From Synechococcus sp. PCC 7502 (lineage in GTDB: Bacteria; Cyanobacteriota; Cyanobacteriia; Pseudanabaenales; Pseudanabaenaceae): a stretch of 64,000 bases of DNA. Below the pieces are notes generated by a model, which saw only the letters and a program-made list of their open reading frames with translations, did not search any database and was not told the origin of the DNA. Location of the stretch: positions 3,130,394 through 3,194,393 of the forward strand of contig NC_019702.1 of assembly GCF_000317085.1 (NCBI RefSeq), in the 5' to 3' direction. The translations under genes and the position numbers were made by a program. Shown piece after piece: positions 7,155 to 18,278 of this stretch; position 1 is the stretch's first letter, and each line of letters opens with the position of its first letter.

Positions 7155-9812
7155 TTATTGCGCTGTGAATGTCAGCTTTTCATCTTCGAAGGCGATCGCA
7201 ATGGTATTTCCAGAGGTGAAAGTGCCTTCTAAGATTTTCGTGGCGATTGGATTTTCAATTTCCCTTTGAATTGCCCGCTTCAGAGGTCTGGCTCCATAGA
7301 TGGGGTCATAACCAATCTCAGCAATATAATCCCTAGCTTCAGGCGATAGAACCAAACTCAGTTTTTGATCAGCAAGGCGTTGTTCAATGCGTTTAATCTG
7401 CAATAGAGCGATCGCCTTGATTTCCGACTTACTTAAAGCTTGGAAAATCACGGTTTCATCAATTCGATTGAGAAATTCAGGTCGGAAGTTTTGTCTGAGG
7501 GCATCTGTCACCCGACGGCGTACTTCTTCATACTTAGCATCATTATCGGCAATATCTAAAATATATTCACTGCCAATATTACTAGTCATAATGATCACTG
7601 TATTTTTACAGTCAATCAAACGACCTTGGCTATCGGTGATACGACCGTCATCAAGCACTTGTAGGAGAATATTAAAGACATCAGGGTGAGCTTTCTCAAT
7701 TTCATCAAAGAGAATAACTGAATAGGGATGGCGACGGACTGCTTCGGAAAGTTGCCCTCCTTCTTCGTAGCCGACATAACCGGGAGGTGCGCCTAGCAGT
7801 CTAGAAACCGAATGCTTTTCCATATATTCAGACATATCAATGCGAATCATGGCAGTATCGGTGTCAAACATAAACTGTGCCAGAGTTCGGGCTAGTTCAG
7901 TTTTACCCACACCTGTGGGACCTAAAAACAGAAAGGAGCCGATGGGACGATTGGGGTCTTGCATTCCTGCTCTAGCTCGGCGAATAGCTGATGCCACAGA
8001 GGTTACAGCTTCCTCCTGTCCGACGACCCGTTCGTGGAGATGGGATTCCAGTTTTAGGAGTTTTTGGCGTTCCGATTCCAATAAGCTGGTAACGGGGATT
8101 CCTGTCCATCGTGCCACAATTTCGGCAATATCATCCTCGGTTACCTGTTCCCTAAATAGGGTAGAACCATCAGCACGAGATTTGTCTAGTTCTAATTCGG
8201 CATCATCTAGTTTTTTCTCTAAATCCGAGAGGGTGCCATACTGAAGAGCAGCAGCCTTAGTCAGGTCATAATCCCTTTCTGCTTGGGCAATTTGTAACCT
8301 AACTTGATCGATTTGCTCCTTGAGTTCCTGTACCTTCTCAATTTTATCCTTTTCCGATGTCCATTGGGCATTTAGGGTAATTTGCTTTTCCTTTAAATCA
8401 GTAACCTCTTTATTAATCCGATCTAATCTTTCAGCGATCGCCTGAGCACTTTTAGTTTTATAGGTAACTTTGCCATCCTGTTGTTCGATCCGTTCTACGG
8501 AAGTAAATTGTCCTTCATTTTGCAAAGACAGTCGCTCCATTTCCAATTGCAGTAACCTGCGATCAATTTCATCAAGTTCCACAGGTTTGGAAGTAATTTC
8601 CATTTTGAGCTTAGCCGCAGCTTCATCTACAAGATCGATCGCCTTATCAGGCAGGAAGCGATCGCTAATATATCGGTTAGACAACGTAGAGGCAGCAACT
8701 AGGGCGGAATCGGAAATCTTCACCCCATGATGAACTTCATAACGTTCCTTGAGTCCCCGTAAAATTGAAATTGTATCCTCCACACTGGGTTGATCGACAT
8801 AAACCTGTTGGAAGCGGCGTTCTAGGGCAGCATCTTTTTCGATGTACTTGCGATACTCATCCAAAGTCGTGGCACCAATACAGCGCAATTCTCCCCTAGC
8901 CAGCATCGGTTTGAGTAAATTACCCGCATCCATAGAGCCTTGGGTGGCACCCGCCCCAACTACAGTATGTAATTCATCTATGAATAAAACGATCTGTCCA
9001 TCTGAGGTCATTACTTCCTTGAGTACAGCTTTGAGCCGATCTTCAAATTCACCACGGTACTTTGCCCCCGCAATTAATGCTCCCATATCTAAACTAATTA
9101 AAGTTCGACCCTTTAGGGATTCTGGCACATCGCCTCTGATAATTCTTTGCGCTAATCCTTCGGCGATCGCAGTTTTACCAACGCCTGGTTCACCTATTAA
9201 TACGGGATTATTTTTTGTCCGCCGTGATAAAACTTGAATCACTCTTCTAATTTCATCATCACGACCAATTACGGGATCAAGCTTTCCTGCTTTAGCACTT
9301 TCAGTGAGATCACGCCCATATTTTTGTAAAGACGCATACTTAGCTTCAGGGTTTTGATCGGATACGGTTTGGTTGCCTCTGACTTTTTTAATAGCAGCCT
9401 CTAATTTTTTGCGATCGCCACCAATGCTCTTAAATAATCTTTTCCCTAGGCGATCGTCATCTACTAAACCTAACAGCAAATGCTCAATGGAAATAAATTC
9501 ATCCTCCATAGACTGTCGAGCTTCATCGGCGCGATCGAGCCACACTTCCAGACTTCTACCTAAGTAAAGTTGATCGGGGCTTTTGACCCTAGGTTGCTGT
9601 GCTAAAAAGTCTTCGGTAATTTTCTGCACACGGGCAGTGGGTAAGGAAGCGGCACTTAAGATCACCGTAGCTAGACCATTCTGCTCCAATATTGTTGTCA
9701 ACAGATGCTCTACTTCTAGCTCTTGGTGCTGAGAACGCCTTGCTACTTCTTGGGATTTGACAATTGCTTCCCAAGCTTTTTCAGTAAATTTATTCGGATC
9801 GGTTGGCTGCAT
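7155..9812 (-). CDS. clpB: ATP-dependent disaggregase ClpB
   Basis: This 885-residue Hsp100 chaperone works with DnaK to dissolve protein aggregates. It has an N-terminal Clp repeat domain (1-150), a first AAA+ module with Walker A GEPGVGKT (208-215) and Walker [10 protein letters not shown], a coiled-coil middle domain (about 400-530), and a second AAA+ module with GPTGVGKT near residue 610 and the ClpB C-terminal domain. The opening [18 protein letters not shown] is typical of cyanobacterial ClpB. It converges on rtcB with only 10 bp between stops. No HrcA/CIRCE operator was recognised upstream. Confidence 0.97.
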   Translation of the reverse strand: MQPTDPNKFTEKAWEAIVKSQEVARRSQHQELEVEHLLTTILEQNGLATVILSAASLPTARVQKITEDFLAQQPRVKSPDQLYLGRSLEVWLDRADEARQSMEDEFISIEHLLLGLVDDDRLGKRLFKSIGGDRKKLEAAIKKVRGNQTVSDQNPEAKYASLQKYGRDLTESAKAGKLDPVIGRDDEIRRVIQVLSRRTKNNPVLIGEPGVGKTAIAEGLAQRIIRGDVPESLKGRTLISLDMGALIAGAKYRGEFEDRLKAVLKEVMTSDGQIVLFIDELHTVVGAGATQGSMDAGNLLKPMLARGELRCIGATTLDEYRKYIEKDAALERRFQQVYVDQPSVEDTISILRGLKERYEVHHGVKISDSALVAASTLSNRYISDRFLPDKAIDLVDEAAAKLKMEITSKPVELDEIDRRLLQLEMERLSLQNEGQFTSVERIEQQDGKVTYKTKSAQAIAERLDRINKEVTDLKEKQITLNAQWTSEKDKIEKVQELKEQIDQVRLQIAQAERDYDLTKAAALQYGTLSDLEKKLDDAELELDKSRADGSTLFREQVTEDDIAEIVARWTGIPVTSLLESERQKLLKLESHLHERVVGQEEAVTSVASAIRRARAGMQDPNRPIGSFLFLGPTGVGKTELARTLAQFMFDTDTAMIRIDMSEYMEKHSVSRLLGAPPGYVGYEEGGQLSEAVRRHPYSVILFDEIEKAHPDVFNILLQVLDDGRITDSQGRLIDCKNTVIIMTSNIGSEYILDIADNDAKYEEVRRRVTDALRQNFRPEFLNRIDETVIFQALSKSEIKAIALLQIKRIEQRLADQKLSLVLSPEARDYIAEIGYDPIYGARPLKRAIQREIENPIATKILEGTFTSGNTIAIAFEDEKLTFTAQ

Positions 9813-9893
9813 GAAACATATACTTAACTACCTAACATTTAAGCATTGTTAAGCAGTTTTGTGTTTAATCCTATGGCATAGTCCACTTTATAT

Positions 9894-10973
9894 TTAGATA
9901 TTTCGAGGTGTCCGAGGTAATTGGTTGGTTGGTGATAACAACTGGTTTAGTTCTCGCAGTTGTTCAGGAGTACCCATGCAAATAAACACATCTCCTGTTT
10001 GAATTAAGGTTTCGGCACTGGGTCCGCCAATTAGTTCCCCATCATAGCGGCGGATAGCTAAGACTAATGCTCCAGTTTTTGAGCGCATTCTTGCTTCCTG
10101 CAAACTCTGCCCTAGGTATGGACAATTGGCATCAAGGCGAAATTCTTCAATGTAGTAAGAGCGATTTTTCCCTGAAAGAATTCCATCCATAAAATCCATA
10201 ACTTGGGGTCTCAGAGCAGCCGCAGCCATCCTTTTTCCGCCTGTAATATAAGGGGAAACCACTTCATCGGCTCCACCTCGCCGCATTTTTTTAATAGCTT
10301 CTTCGTTACTGGCACGGGCGATCGCTCTAATTTGCGGATTTAAGGTCTTGGCTGACATCACCGTGTAGAGGTTTTCGGCATCGGAGGGTAAGGTACAGAT
10401 CAAGCAAACTGCCCGTTCAATGCCAACTTTTAATAGGTCATGATCAAGGGTAGCATCACCTTGAATTGCTTTATATCCAAGTTCTTCAGCAATTTCAATT
10501 TGTTCTAAACTTGTATCAACTACAACAAAAGGTACGCCTTCGGCAGCAAACTCACTGGTAACCTGACGACCTGCCCGCCCAAAACCGCAGATAATATAGT
10601 GATTGTTCAAGGATTCCATAATTTTGCGTTGGCGTGTGACTTGAATTGTTTTCTGGAAATAGCCTTCAACCAAAGCTTGAGTAAATTTATTACCAATATA
10701 AGTAATGATAACTATACCCAAGCCAATTAAGACCATCGTAAAAATTCTGCCTCGATCATCAAGGGGATGGGTCTCCCCAAAGCCAATGGTAGTGAGGGTA
10801 ATCACAGTCATAAATAGCGAATCTATGCTACTCCAGCCCTCTAGCCATTGATACCCCAAAGTCCCAAACAAAATTAAACTGACTAGTGCCAAAAGTCCTA
10901 AGGTTAAGTCAGAGTGAAGGTTTTGATATTTTTGATCAAGCTGAATTAAACTTAAGCTTCTAGATTTGCCCAT
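9894..10973 (-). CDS. Potassium channel with RCK (TrkA-N/TrkA-C) domain
   Basis: This 359-residue protein has two transmembrane helices (about 22-44 and 78-102) flanking a pore loop with selectivity filter TTIGFGE (residues 61-67). A Rossmann-fold RCK-N domain follows (IICGFGRAGRQV from about residue 127), then an RCK-C ligand domain (about 275-345). The layout is that of MthK-like K+ channels, gated by nucleotide or divalent-cation binding at the cytoplasmic ring. GFG instead of GYG in the filter is a known conservative variant. It is transcribed alone, in the same direction as clpB. Confidence 0.9.
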   Translation of the reverse strand: MGKSRSLSLIQLDQKYQNLHSDLTLGLLALVSLILFGTLGYQWLEGWSSIDSLFMTVITLTTIGFGETHPLDDRGRIFTMVLIGLGIVIITYIGNKFTQALVEGYFQKTIQVTRQRKIMESLNNHYIICGFGRAGRQVTSEFAAEGVPFVVVDTSLEQIEIAEELGYKAIQGDATLDHDLLKVGIERAVCLICTLPSDAENLYTVMSAKTLNPQIRAIARASNEEAIKKMRRGGADEVVSPYITGGKRMAAAALRPQVMDFMDGILSGKNRSYYIEEFRLDANCPYLGQSLQEARMRSKTGALVLAIRRYDGELIGGPSAETLIQTGDVFICMGTPEQLRELNQLLSPTNQLPRTPRNI

Positions 10974-11118
10974 GTTTTTAACTCTAATTTAGTCGTAGCA
11001 TATAGAGAGTTATCCTCAAGTGATGGATTCATTTTAACTGCTTACCTTGCTAGAAGATTATCTTTAGGGAGAACAACAGTATGGATGCGCAAAAATTTTA
11101 CCGAATTCAACAGTTCAA

Positions 11119-11223
11119 ATGACTTGGGATTATGATGAAGAGGCTGACGTTTTATATATTTCTGTCGGTCAGCCAACCGAGGCGATTTCGATTGATATAG
11201 GCGATGGAACTTTGATGCGATAA
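11119..11223 (+). pseudogene. DUF2283-like protein, truncated
   Basis: The 34 codons read MTWDYDEEADVLYISVGQP, then EAISIDIGDGTLMR, the conserved first half of DUF2283 proteins, which usually run to about 60-70 residues. The stop TAA comes where homologues continue with the second half. It lies 4 bp upstream of the next small gene. The family often sits in small toxin-antitoxin-like pairs; its function is unknown. Confidence 0.5.
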
Positions 11224-11226
11224 AAA

Positions 11227-11415
11227 ATGGAAAAAGTAATTACCAGAATTAACATCAAACAACAAACTACTGATTTTCAATACTGGCAACAACAAACACC
11301 CCAAAAGCGACTAGAAACCCTCGAACAAATTCGCCGAGAATATCATCAATATAAATACAATGCTCAACCAAGACTTCAAAGAGTTTATAGAGCCTGTTTC
11401 ATATCTCATGAGTAG
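11227..11415 (+). CDS. Small hypothetical protein, 3' end replaced by an insertion sequence
   Basis: It encodes 62 residues rich in Gln, Arg and Tyr (DFQYWQQQTPQKRLETLEQI, RREYHQYKYN, RLQRVYR). This resembles the small partner proteins that accompany minimal nucleotidyltransferases in cyanobacteria, but none is adjacent. The last residues (RACFISHE) are encoded by the left end of IS copy 2, which entered the TATA at 11386-11389, so the native C-terminus (probably RVYR followed by a few residues) is lost. An ATG preceded by TAAAAA is used. Function is unproven. Confidence 0.5.
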   Translation: MEKVITRINIKQQTTDFQYWQQQTPQKRLETLEQIRREYHQYKYNAQPRLQRVYRACFISHE

Positions 11416-11967
11416 CAATTCTTTTTAGCATCAAGCGAATAAAGCAAAGATTGAGTTTAGCTGTAGCATTAACGAGAGTTCTCTCAAAGTTCTTAACTAA
11501 GATTTTGCATCTTTCAACCCAAGCATTTGACCTTTCAATTACCCACCTTGTCGGCACAACTACAAACCCAGACAGACCTTTTTCTGCCTTCTGTTGCTTT
11601 GATACCTTAGGAGAAATTTCAAACCTAATCTTAGTCATAATCTCAGGATAAACCTTCTGTAAATCAGTCGTCAATTTTTCGATATGATAACCACTATCCA
11701 GCAATATCGTAGTTAGCGTAATGTCATCTGGCTTCGATTTGAAGTAATCAATGTTAAACGTTAACATCTCAATCAGTCCTTGGTCATCTGATACATTTGC
11801 TCTTGTTAAATACCCAGAGTGTCAACGGCTAAATGTCTTTTGATCCCGTTAGTTGCTTTGTAGGAGCAGAAGCCCTTGGATTCTATACTTGCATTACAAG
11901 TATTTTTCACTGCTTGTGAGTCAATGATGATTAAAGTTGTCCATTTTGATTTTTTTTGACTGTTCAC
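11399..11967 (-). pseudogene. IS5-family transposase ORF2, frameshifted (copy 2)
   Basis: The last 122 codons (11399-11767) are intact and include the second Asp (ILLDSGYHIE) and the catalytic Glu region (RWVIERSNAWVERCK). The 16-bp deletion near 11814 shifts the frame upstream of this, so the first catalytic Asp is not in the same polypeptide. The copy should not make its own transposase. Confidence 0.85.
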
Positions 11968-12232
11968 GGGCTGTTGAATGCAAAGCTTCCATAATCGCAG
12001 TAAATGTACCTGTATCTTTCCACTCCTTGTAGTATCGATACACTGTAGAGAATGGTGGTAAGTCTCGGGGCATATCTCGCCAATTACAGCCGTTTTTGAG
12101 TTGGTAGAGTATGCCGTCTAAAATTTGTCTTTTTGTCCAAGTTGGCGGTCTAGTTTGCTTTTTCTTTGGGAGCAATGGTTCTATAATTTCCCATTCTTTA
12201 TCTGTTAGGCTACTTGAGTATGGATTTAGCAT
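11921..12232 (-). CDS. IS5-family transposase ORF1 (DUF4096), copy 2
   Basis: It is a full-length, 103-residue ORF1 nearly identical to that of the other copies (LTDKEWEIIEPLLP, GCNWRDMPRDLP). It lies in a defective element whose ORF2 is frameshifted. Confidence 0.9.
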   Translation of the reverse strand: MLNPYSSSLTDKEWEIIEPLLPKKKQTRPPTWTKRQILDGILYQLKNGCNWRDMPRDLPPFSTVYRYYKEWKDTGTFTAIMEALHSTAREQSKKIKMDNFNHH

Positions 12233-12285
12233 TTTCTAAGCATCATAAATCTTGCTCATAATAAATATGAAACAGGCTCTATACC

Positions 12286-14316
12286 CTAGGTACGACTCCG
12301 CTTAATAGCTACCCATGTTTGCAATACTTCTGCCACAGTCCAAGCTTGAGCAATACAGCCTTTTGCCGTCATTGGGGCATTGCCATCAAAGATTTCACTC
12401 AAACTTCCTATTCCTATAGATTTAAGATGATGGGACATAGGTTGCAGTAGCTTATAGGCTTGATCTGGGTTTTGATAAATGCGTAAATGTGCCCGAATGT
12501 ATGCGCCTAATAGCCAACCCCATACTGTACCTTGGTGATAACAGCTATCACGCTGTAACGAATCTCCTTCATAATATCCGCAGTACTGAGGATGGTTAGG
12601 TGAAAGAGAACGTAAGCCATAGGAAGTCAAAAGCGATCGCCCACAGACATCAACTATACTTTTTTGTTGAGAGGAAGTTAATAAAGGGGATTTGGGAAGG
12701 GCAACCGCAAAAATTTGATTTGGACGCAAAGAGTCGTCATTACCGTCGGTATTTAAGACATCGTAGCAGTAGCCTTTAGACTCATGCCAAAACTGTTGAA
12801 ATCCAATCCTAGTATGTTCTGCTAGGTTTTCATATAATTCATGAGGTTTACCTAAGCGTTGGGCGATCGCTGTCATCGTAGTAAGTGCGCAGTACCACAG
12901 AACATTAATTTCAATCGGTTTACCAATGCGGGGCGTTACAACCCAATCTCCGACCTTAGCATCCATCCAAGTCAACTGGACACTATCTTCCCCAGCATAG
13001 AGCAGTCCGTCACTATCAACGTGAATATTATAGCGGGTACCCCTACAGTGCCAGTCAATAATCTCCTCAAGGGCAGGAAAAAGTTGTGCCAATAATTGAT
13101 CATCTTGAGTTACAGCATGGTAAGAACGGATAGCTTCAAAGTACCAAAGGGTGGCATCCACAGTATTATATTCTGGCTGTTCGCCTTGATCAGGAAACCG
13201 ATTTGGGAGCATTCCTTGATCGAGATATTGGGCAAAAGTGATGATAATGGAACGAGCAATTTCAGGATGACCAGTTGCCAATGTTAGCCCCGGCAAGCTA
13301 ATCATGGTATCTCTGCCCCAATCTGAAAACCAATGATAACCAGCGATGATAGTTTTGCCGTTAGTTCGATTAGTCCCTTCTGATAATTGACTGAATCGTT
13401 GCGGACGTTCCACAATAAACTGATTGGCGGCAAGGACTATGTGTTTAATCCAACTTGGAGCAGATTGAGTATTGATCTTTAAGTAATCAGCAGAATAAAA
13501 AGTTTCTAAAAGTTTAGCTTCACGATCGCTTTGAGATTGTAGAGCAGATTTTCCATAATGTTTGCTTTTATCTAAGGCATTCACTTCTGTACTAGCAGTA
13601 AGGATTAAAGTCTCACCCATATTTAGTTCTACGGTAAAAGTAACCGCATGGAGATGATCTTCGTAATTTCCTAAACCTCGTTCTCTTTCAATTGCCAGAT
13701 CGAATCCTTTATACCAATCGTGATGAATAGATAAATTACCGCGATCGCTAAAAAGATAAAAAGGCATGGCGGAGGAAAAAGCCCGAATACACACTTCCTG
13801 ACCAAGCACATCTAGCTGCATTTGCCAATTATTAGCTACCGTAGTGTGGTGATAGTCACGATAATTTACCAGCGCTTTAATTGTAAGAGTAATGGGAGCA
13901 GTAGCTCGTTCTAGGTAGTATTGAATATAGGTAGTATTTTCTCCATGCTCCATCCAAACCCGTTTTTGGAGTAAAGCATCAGCACAGGCATAGTTCCATC
14001 TGGGGATAGTGCCCTCGAGGGTAAAGCTTTCAATATTAAGATAACCTAAGGGATTGATAGTGCCATCTGCCCAACGATTAGTATGCAGTGGATAGAGGTG
14101 ACTTTGATATTCTATTGTTTCATCAAGTTTGGTAACTAGAAGCGATCGCTCTAAGGGAGGGTTTAAAGCAGCTATTAATAATCCATGATAGCGACGGGTC
14201 AGAGTACCCGAAATTGTACCAGAAGCATAGCCACCAATGCCATTAGTGACAAGCCATTCGTATTTTTCGGCTAAGGAGCGATCACCACATACTTCTCGTC
14301 CAAATTCGATAGTCAT
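12286..14316 (-). CDS. Amylo-alpha-1,6-glucosidase / archaeal-type glycogen debranching enzyme
   Basis: This 676-residue protein begins with the GDE N-terminal domain (EWLVTNGIGGYASGTISGTL, TRRYHGLLIAAL) and carries an (alpha/alpha)6 GDE_C catalytic domain from about residue 280 (GYHWFSDWGRDTMISLPGL, TVDATLWYFEAI, DSVQLTWMDAK, HQGTVWGWLLGAYIRAH). It is expected to remove alpha-1,6-linked glucose from glycogen or related glucans in the cytoplasm. The acidic residues in GRDTMIS and TWMDAK are candidates for catalysis. It is divergent from the DMT permease gene. An IS sits 6 bp past its stop, but the C-terminus (AVAEVLQTW region) looks complete. Confidence 0.88.
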   Translation of the reverse strand: MTIEFGREVCGDRSLAEKYEWLVTNGIGGYASGTISGTLTRRYHGLLIAALNPPLERSLLVTKLDETIEYQSHLYPLHTNRWADGTINPLGYLNIESFTLEGTIPRWNYACADALLQKRVWMEHGENTTYIQYYLERATAPITLTIKALVNYRDYHHTTVANNWQMQLDVLGQEVCIRAFSSAMPFYLFSDRGNLSIHHDWYKGFDLAIERERGLGNYEDHLHAVTFTVELNMGETLILTASTEVNALDKSKHYGKSALQSQSDREAKLLETFYSADYLKINTQSAPSWIKHIVLAANQFIVERPQRFSQLSEGTNRTNGKTIIAGYHWFSDWGRDTMISLPGLTLATGHPEIARSIIITFAQYLDQGMLPNRFPDQGEQPEYNTVDATLWYFEAIRSYHAVTQDDQLLAQLFPALEEIIDWHCRGTRYNIHVDSDGLLYAGEDSVQLTWMDAKVGDWVVTPRIGKPIEINVLWYCALTTMTAIAQRLGKPHELYENLAEHTRIGFQQFWHESKGYCYDVLNTDGNDDSLRPNQIFAVALPKSPLLTSSQQKSIVDVCGRSLLTSYGLRSLSPNHPQYCGYYEGDSLQRDSCYHQGTVWGWLLGAYIRAHLRIYQNPDQAYKLLQPMSHHLKSIGIGSLSEIFDGNAPMTAKGCIAQAWTVAEVLQTWVAIKRSRT

Positions 14317-14487
14317 GGTTTCAAATCCCCAATTAAGAATTCTATGAGATGAATCCAGTCTAAAGGATGGATATTAAATCATTATTAAAGGAGTATAGAA
14401 ACATTAGCGAAATTACCAGATCATAATCCTCAGCAAAAATTCATTTTGATCGTCTTAAATCAAAGTATATCTAACAACATATTCACA

Positions 14488-15510
14488 ATGGCTGCCGAAT
14501 TCTCTGGGGTTTTAAATCCCAAATCCCATTCTTCATCTAGAGTATTTTTACTGGTTGGGACAATAATATTTGGAGCTGCTAGTGCAGTCAGTCGAAAGTT
14601 ACAAAAACTAGGGGCAGAAAATCCTATTCACGGTAGAAATCCCATTTCTTTTTGCAATACTCTATTTGTCGGCAATCTCTGCGCTCTATTTATACTATCG
14701 CTGATCTATTGGCAAGAATTAAAGCTTAATAATCTAAAGAAAATCTGTCTAAAGGACTGGGTTTTAATGATGATTACGGCAATTTTAGGGGGAACTTTGG
14801 CACCGTCATTGATTTTTGCTGCTCTAGATCAAACCCTAGTCAATAATGTGATTTTAATTGGGAGAATTGAGCCTTTAATTGTCTTAGGGATCGCCCTATT
14901 TATTTTAAAGATTAAAACTAATGCTTGGGTAATCGCAGGAGCCGTCACCAGTTTTATCGGCATATCATTAATAATTTTACTTCAACAAACTAATGGCATT
15001 ATGTTTGGCAAAGGTGAAGTATTAACTATTATTGCCGCATTATGTTTGGCGATCGCAGGCAGTATTAGTAAAATGACCTTAAATCATATCTCTTTAGGGA
15101 TTTTCACAGTATTTAGAATGTTAATTGGAACCTGTGTATTTGGAACTATTGTAGTTATTTTATTTGGATTCCACCATTTTAGCGATATTTTTTCACCGTT
15201 TCTATGGGAATGGATGCTAGTTTATAGTGCCGTAATTGTAGTCATGGGACAGTTATGCTGGCTGATGGGAATCAAGAAATCTAACCTAGCTGAAATTTCT
15301 CTATTTAACTCTTGCCATCCGATCGCAGGTATTCTCAGTGCTTATTTAATTTTAGGTGAAGCTCCCAACACAGCCCAGTATATTGGTGGTAGTTTTATCC
15401 TCTTAGGAGTTGGGCTTGGACAAATTGGGGTAATAGCCCAAAGTCAAAAAGTTAAACAAAGTTATTCAGCGATCGCCATGACTATGGAATCTGGCTTCCG
15501 AGGACTCTAA
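14488..15510 (+). CDS. DMT-superfamily permease with two EamA domains
   Basis: About 340 residues and ten hydrophobic segments form two EamA repeats (for example GGTLAPSLIFAALDQTLV in the first and EISLFNSCHPIAGILSAYLI in the second). These inner-membrane exporters handle small metabolites; the substrate is unknown. The ATG at 14488 (MAAEFSG) is preferred to an in-frame TTG at 14446. It lies between two glycan-degrading enzymes and converges on the downstream one with 9 bp between stops, so its cargo could be a sugar derivative, though this is only inference from position. Confidence 0.82.
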   Translation: MAAEFSGVLNPKSHSSSRVFLLVGTIIFGAASAVSRKLQKLGAENPIHGRNPISFCNTLFVGNLCALFILSLIYWQELKLNNLKKICLKDWVLMMITAILGGTLAPSLIFAALDQTLVNNVILIGRIEPLIVLGIALFILKIKTNAWVIAGAVTSFIGISLIILLQQTNGIMFGKGEVLTIIAALCLAIAGSISKMTLNHISLGIFTVFRMLIGTCVFGTIVVILFGFHHFSDIFSPFLWEWMLVYSAVIVVMGQLCWLMGIKKSNLAEISLFNSCHPIAGILSAYLILGEAPNTAQYIGGSFILLGVGLGQIGVIAQSQKVKQSYSAIAMTMESGFRGL

Positions 15511-15519
15511 CCGATGACT

Positions 15520-18147
15520 TTAAGTATGTTCTGTTAACTGCTGAATTAATTTTGCTACTAGCCCAGTCCACCCAGTTTGATGACTTGCTCCCACCCCTGT
15601 CCCATGATCACCATGGAAGTATTCATAAAATTGAATTAAATCTTGCCAGTGGGGATCGGTTTGGAATTTTTGATTGCCATTATTGACAGGGCGATCACCA
15701 TTAGTATCTTTGCTAAAAATATTAATTAAGCGTCGAGATAATTCCACCGACACATCCCATAGAGTCATCATTTGACCAGAGCCAGAAGGGTACTCAATTG
15801 TGAAGTCATTGCCATAGTAGTGATGGAATTTTTGCAGGGATTCGATAATTAAAAAATTTACTGGCATCCAAATGGGACCACGCCAATTAGAATTTCCCCC
15901 AAATAGACCACTGGAAGATTCAGCAGGTTCATAATCCACCCGATACTCACTGCCATTTGTGCGCCAAATATAGGGATGGGAACGATGATATTTAGATAAG
16001 GCGCGAATACCATAATCACTTAAAAATTCCGCTTCATCTAACATCTTTGTGAGAATTCGTTTTAACTTGAAGCGATCGCATATTGCTAATAATCTCCTTG
16101 CTTTCATCCCTTCAGATTCCATACAGGCAACGTTATGTGCCAAATCAAAACGATGTTTAACAAACCACTCCAATCTTTTTTGGAAATTGGGAACTTGGGC
16201 AATCATATCTGGTTCGAGAATCTGCACCGCAAATAAGGGAATTAAGCCCACAAGCGATCGCACCTTCAGTTTTAGTTGCTTCCCATTTGGTAAATGTAGA
16301 ACATCGTAGTAAAAGCCGTCGTCATCATCCCATAATTCCGTATTCTCAATCCCAACCTTATTCATCGCATCGGCAATATACAGGAAATGCTCAAAAAATT
16401 TCGTAGCAATATCTTCATAAACTATATTCTCTTGAGCTAGTTCTAGGGCGATCGCTAGTAAATTCAAGCAATACATTCCCATCCAACTGGTGCCATCAGC
16501 CTGTTCCATATAGCCGCCCGTTGGCAGTTCGGCACTGCGATCGAATACCCCTATGTTATCTAATCCTAAAAAACCGCCTTCAAATACATTCTTTCCTTCC
16601 CGATCCTTACGATTTACCCACCAAGTGAAGTTTAGTAATAGTTTATGAAATACTCGCTCTAAAAATTGGCGATCGCCTGTACCATTTTGTTTTTGTTCAA
16701 TTTTATAAACTCGATAGGTTGCCCAAGCATGGACGGGAGGGTTAACATCACCAAAAGCCCATTCGTAGGCAGGAATCTGTCCATTGGGGTGCATGTACCA
16801 CTCACGGGTGATTAAATCCAGTTGACTTTTAGCAAAATCGGGATCAATCATAGCAAAAGGAATGGCATGGAAAGCCGAATCCCAAGCTGCAAACCACGGA
16901 TACTCCCACTTATCTGGCATAGAGAGAATGTCTTCAGTTTCTAGATGAAACCAATGGCTATTACGACCATTCTTACGATTTGGGGATACCATAGGAAAGT
17001 CTGGATCGCCATCTAGCCATTTTTTTACAGAAAAGTTGTAATACTGTTTACTCCATAGCATTCCTGCAAATGCTTGACGTTGGATACTTCGCAGATCATC
17101 AGTCATTGTAAAGGGCGAAATCTCATGATAAAACTGATTTGCTTCCTCTAATCTCTTGGCAAATATTTCATCATTGATAGAGGCAGCCTCAGCAGCTATA
17201 TTACTTAAACGCAGATTGACAATTTTAGTAGCCCCCGATGCGATCGCCAATTCATAATGCGCCGATGCTTTTGTGCCTTTTTGTTCTGGATTTACAGCAT
17301 CCTTCTGACCATGCACAATATAATTATTAATCCCATCTTTGACATATTTAGAACCATTTGCCGCTCCAAATAACTTTTGATAGTTGGTTTCATTATCTGT
17401 GAATAGGATTTCTTCACAATTCGGACAATGCAGCCACATCTTATCGAGGTTTGGGCTTTCCGCAACTATGGTAGTCTCGTTAGTTAATGCCAAAAATGGC
17501 TTGTCGTCACTATTGTGCCATACCCAAGTATTGCGAAACCACAGCGTTGGTAGGAGATGAATGCTGGCTGTGTCAGGTGCGTGATTGGTAATGCTAATCT
17601 GAATGGAAATATCCTGTGGTGAGTGTTTGGCATATTCAATGCTTACATCAAAATAGCGATCGCCTGCAAATACATCTGTATCTAATAGCTCGTATTCTGG
17701 TTGATTTCTGCCCCGTTGCTTATTCTCAGCTACTAACTGATCGTAGGGGAAAGGTGCCTGTGGATACTTATACAGATACTTCATGTAGGAATGCGTGGGA
17801 GTATTATCCAAATAGAAGTAATACTCTTTGACATCTTCCCCATGATTTCCTTCGTTCCCTGTTAAACCGAATAGTCTCTCCTTAATAATTGGATCAACTC
17901 CATTCCATAGAGCGATCGCAAAGCAGAGAATTTGACGATCATCAGAAATACCCGCAATACCATCTTCCCCCCAACGATAGGCACGGGATCGAGCTTGATC
18001 ATGGGAAAAGTACTCCCAAGCAGTACCATTGTCACTATAGTCCTCCCTTACTGTCCCCCACTGCCTTTCACTGAGGTAGCACCCCCATTTTCTCCAAGGT
18101 ATGCCATTTCTTGCCTGTGTGAGTCTTATTTGTTCGGGATTAATCAT
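15520..18147 (-). CDS. GH63/MGH1-like glycoside hydrolase (glucosidase)
   Basis: This 875-residue protein belongs to the family annotated as glucosidase or MGH1-like hydrolase (start [20 protein letters not shown], then [20 protein letters not shown]). The C-terminal half is an (alpha/alpha)6 barrel: [82 protein letters not shown] (Asp near 448) and the late acidic residues are catalytic candidates. It has no signal peptide, so it is cytoplasmic. It probably releases glucose or another hexose from a storage glucoside or glucosylglycerate-like solute; the true substrate is not known. Confidence 0.85.
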   Translation of the reverse strand: MINPEQIRLTQARNGIPWRKWGCYLSERQWGTVREDYSDNGTAWEYFSHDQARSRAYRWGEDGIAGISDDRQILCFAIALWNGVDPIIKERLFGLTGNEGNHGEDVKEYYFYLDNTPTHSYMKYLYKYPQAPFPYDQLVAENKQRGRNQPEYELLDTDVFAGDRYFDVSIEYAKHSPQDISIQISITNHAPDTASIHLLPTLWFRNTWVWHNSDDKPFLALTNETTIVAESPNLDKMWLHCPNCEEILFTDNETNYQKLFGAANGSKYVKDGINNYIVHGQKDAVNPEQKGTKASAHYELAIASGATKIVNLRLSNIAAEAASINDEIFAKRLEEANQFYHEISPFTMTDDLRSIQRQAFAGMLWSKQYYNFSVKKWLDGDPDFPMVSPNRKNGRNSHWFHLETEDILSMPDKWEYPWFAAWDSAFHAIPFAMIDPDFAKSQLDLITREWYMHPNGQIPAYEWAFGDVNPPVHAWATYRVYKIEQKQNGTGDRQFLERVFHKLLLNFTWWVNRKDREGKNVFEGGFLGLDNIGVFDRSAELPTGGYMEQADGTSWMGMYCLNLLAIALELAQENIVYEDIATKFFEHFLYIADAMNKVGIENTELWDDDDGFYYDVLHLPNGKQLKLKVRSLVGLIPLFAVQILEPDMIAQVPNFQKRLEWFVKHRFDLAHNVACMESEGMKARRLLAICDRFKLKRILTKMLDEAEFLSDYGIRALSKYHRSHPYIWRTNGSEYRVDYEPAESSSGLFGGNSNWRGPIWMPVNFLIIESLQKFHHYYGNDFTIEYPSGSGQMMTLWDVSVELSRRLINIFSKDTNGDRPVNNGNQKFQTDPHWQDLIQFYEYFHGDHGTGVGASHQTGWTGLVAKLIQQLTEHT

Positions 18148-18278
18148 TAGCTAATTAATTACAGTATTTAATTTCTTGGTAATCATGGCTGCAGCACAAA
18201 GAACCTATATCTTTACATTTTTCAAAATAATTCAGAATTTAGGTGGAATCAATTACAAAAGTTGATTAATTAAGTTGG

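Larger units (their letters stand above)
11390..12279 (-). mobile_element. IS5-family (IS427-like) element, copy 2, 890 bp, defective
   Basis: The inverted repeats and TATA flanks (11386-11389 and 12280-12283) match the other copies. It is 16 bp shorter than the 906-bp form because a stretch between AAATA and CCCAGAG (junction near 11814) is missing from ORF2. Copy 6 at the right edge has the same deletion. The right end lies 6 bp from the stop of the debranching-enzyme gene. Confidence 0.92.

Noticed and set aside
7387-9567. Several plus-strand ORFs opposite clpB
   Set aside because: They are Ser/Arg-rich antisense shadows of clpB without start sites or family features.
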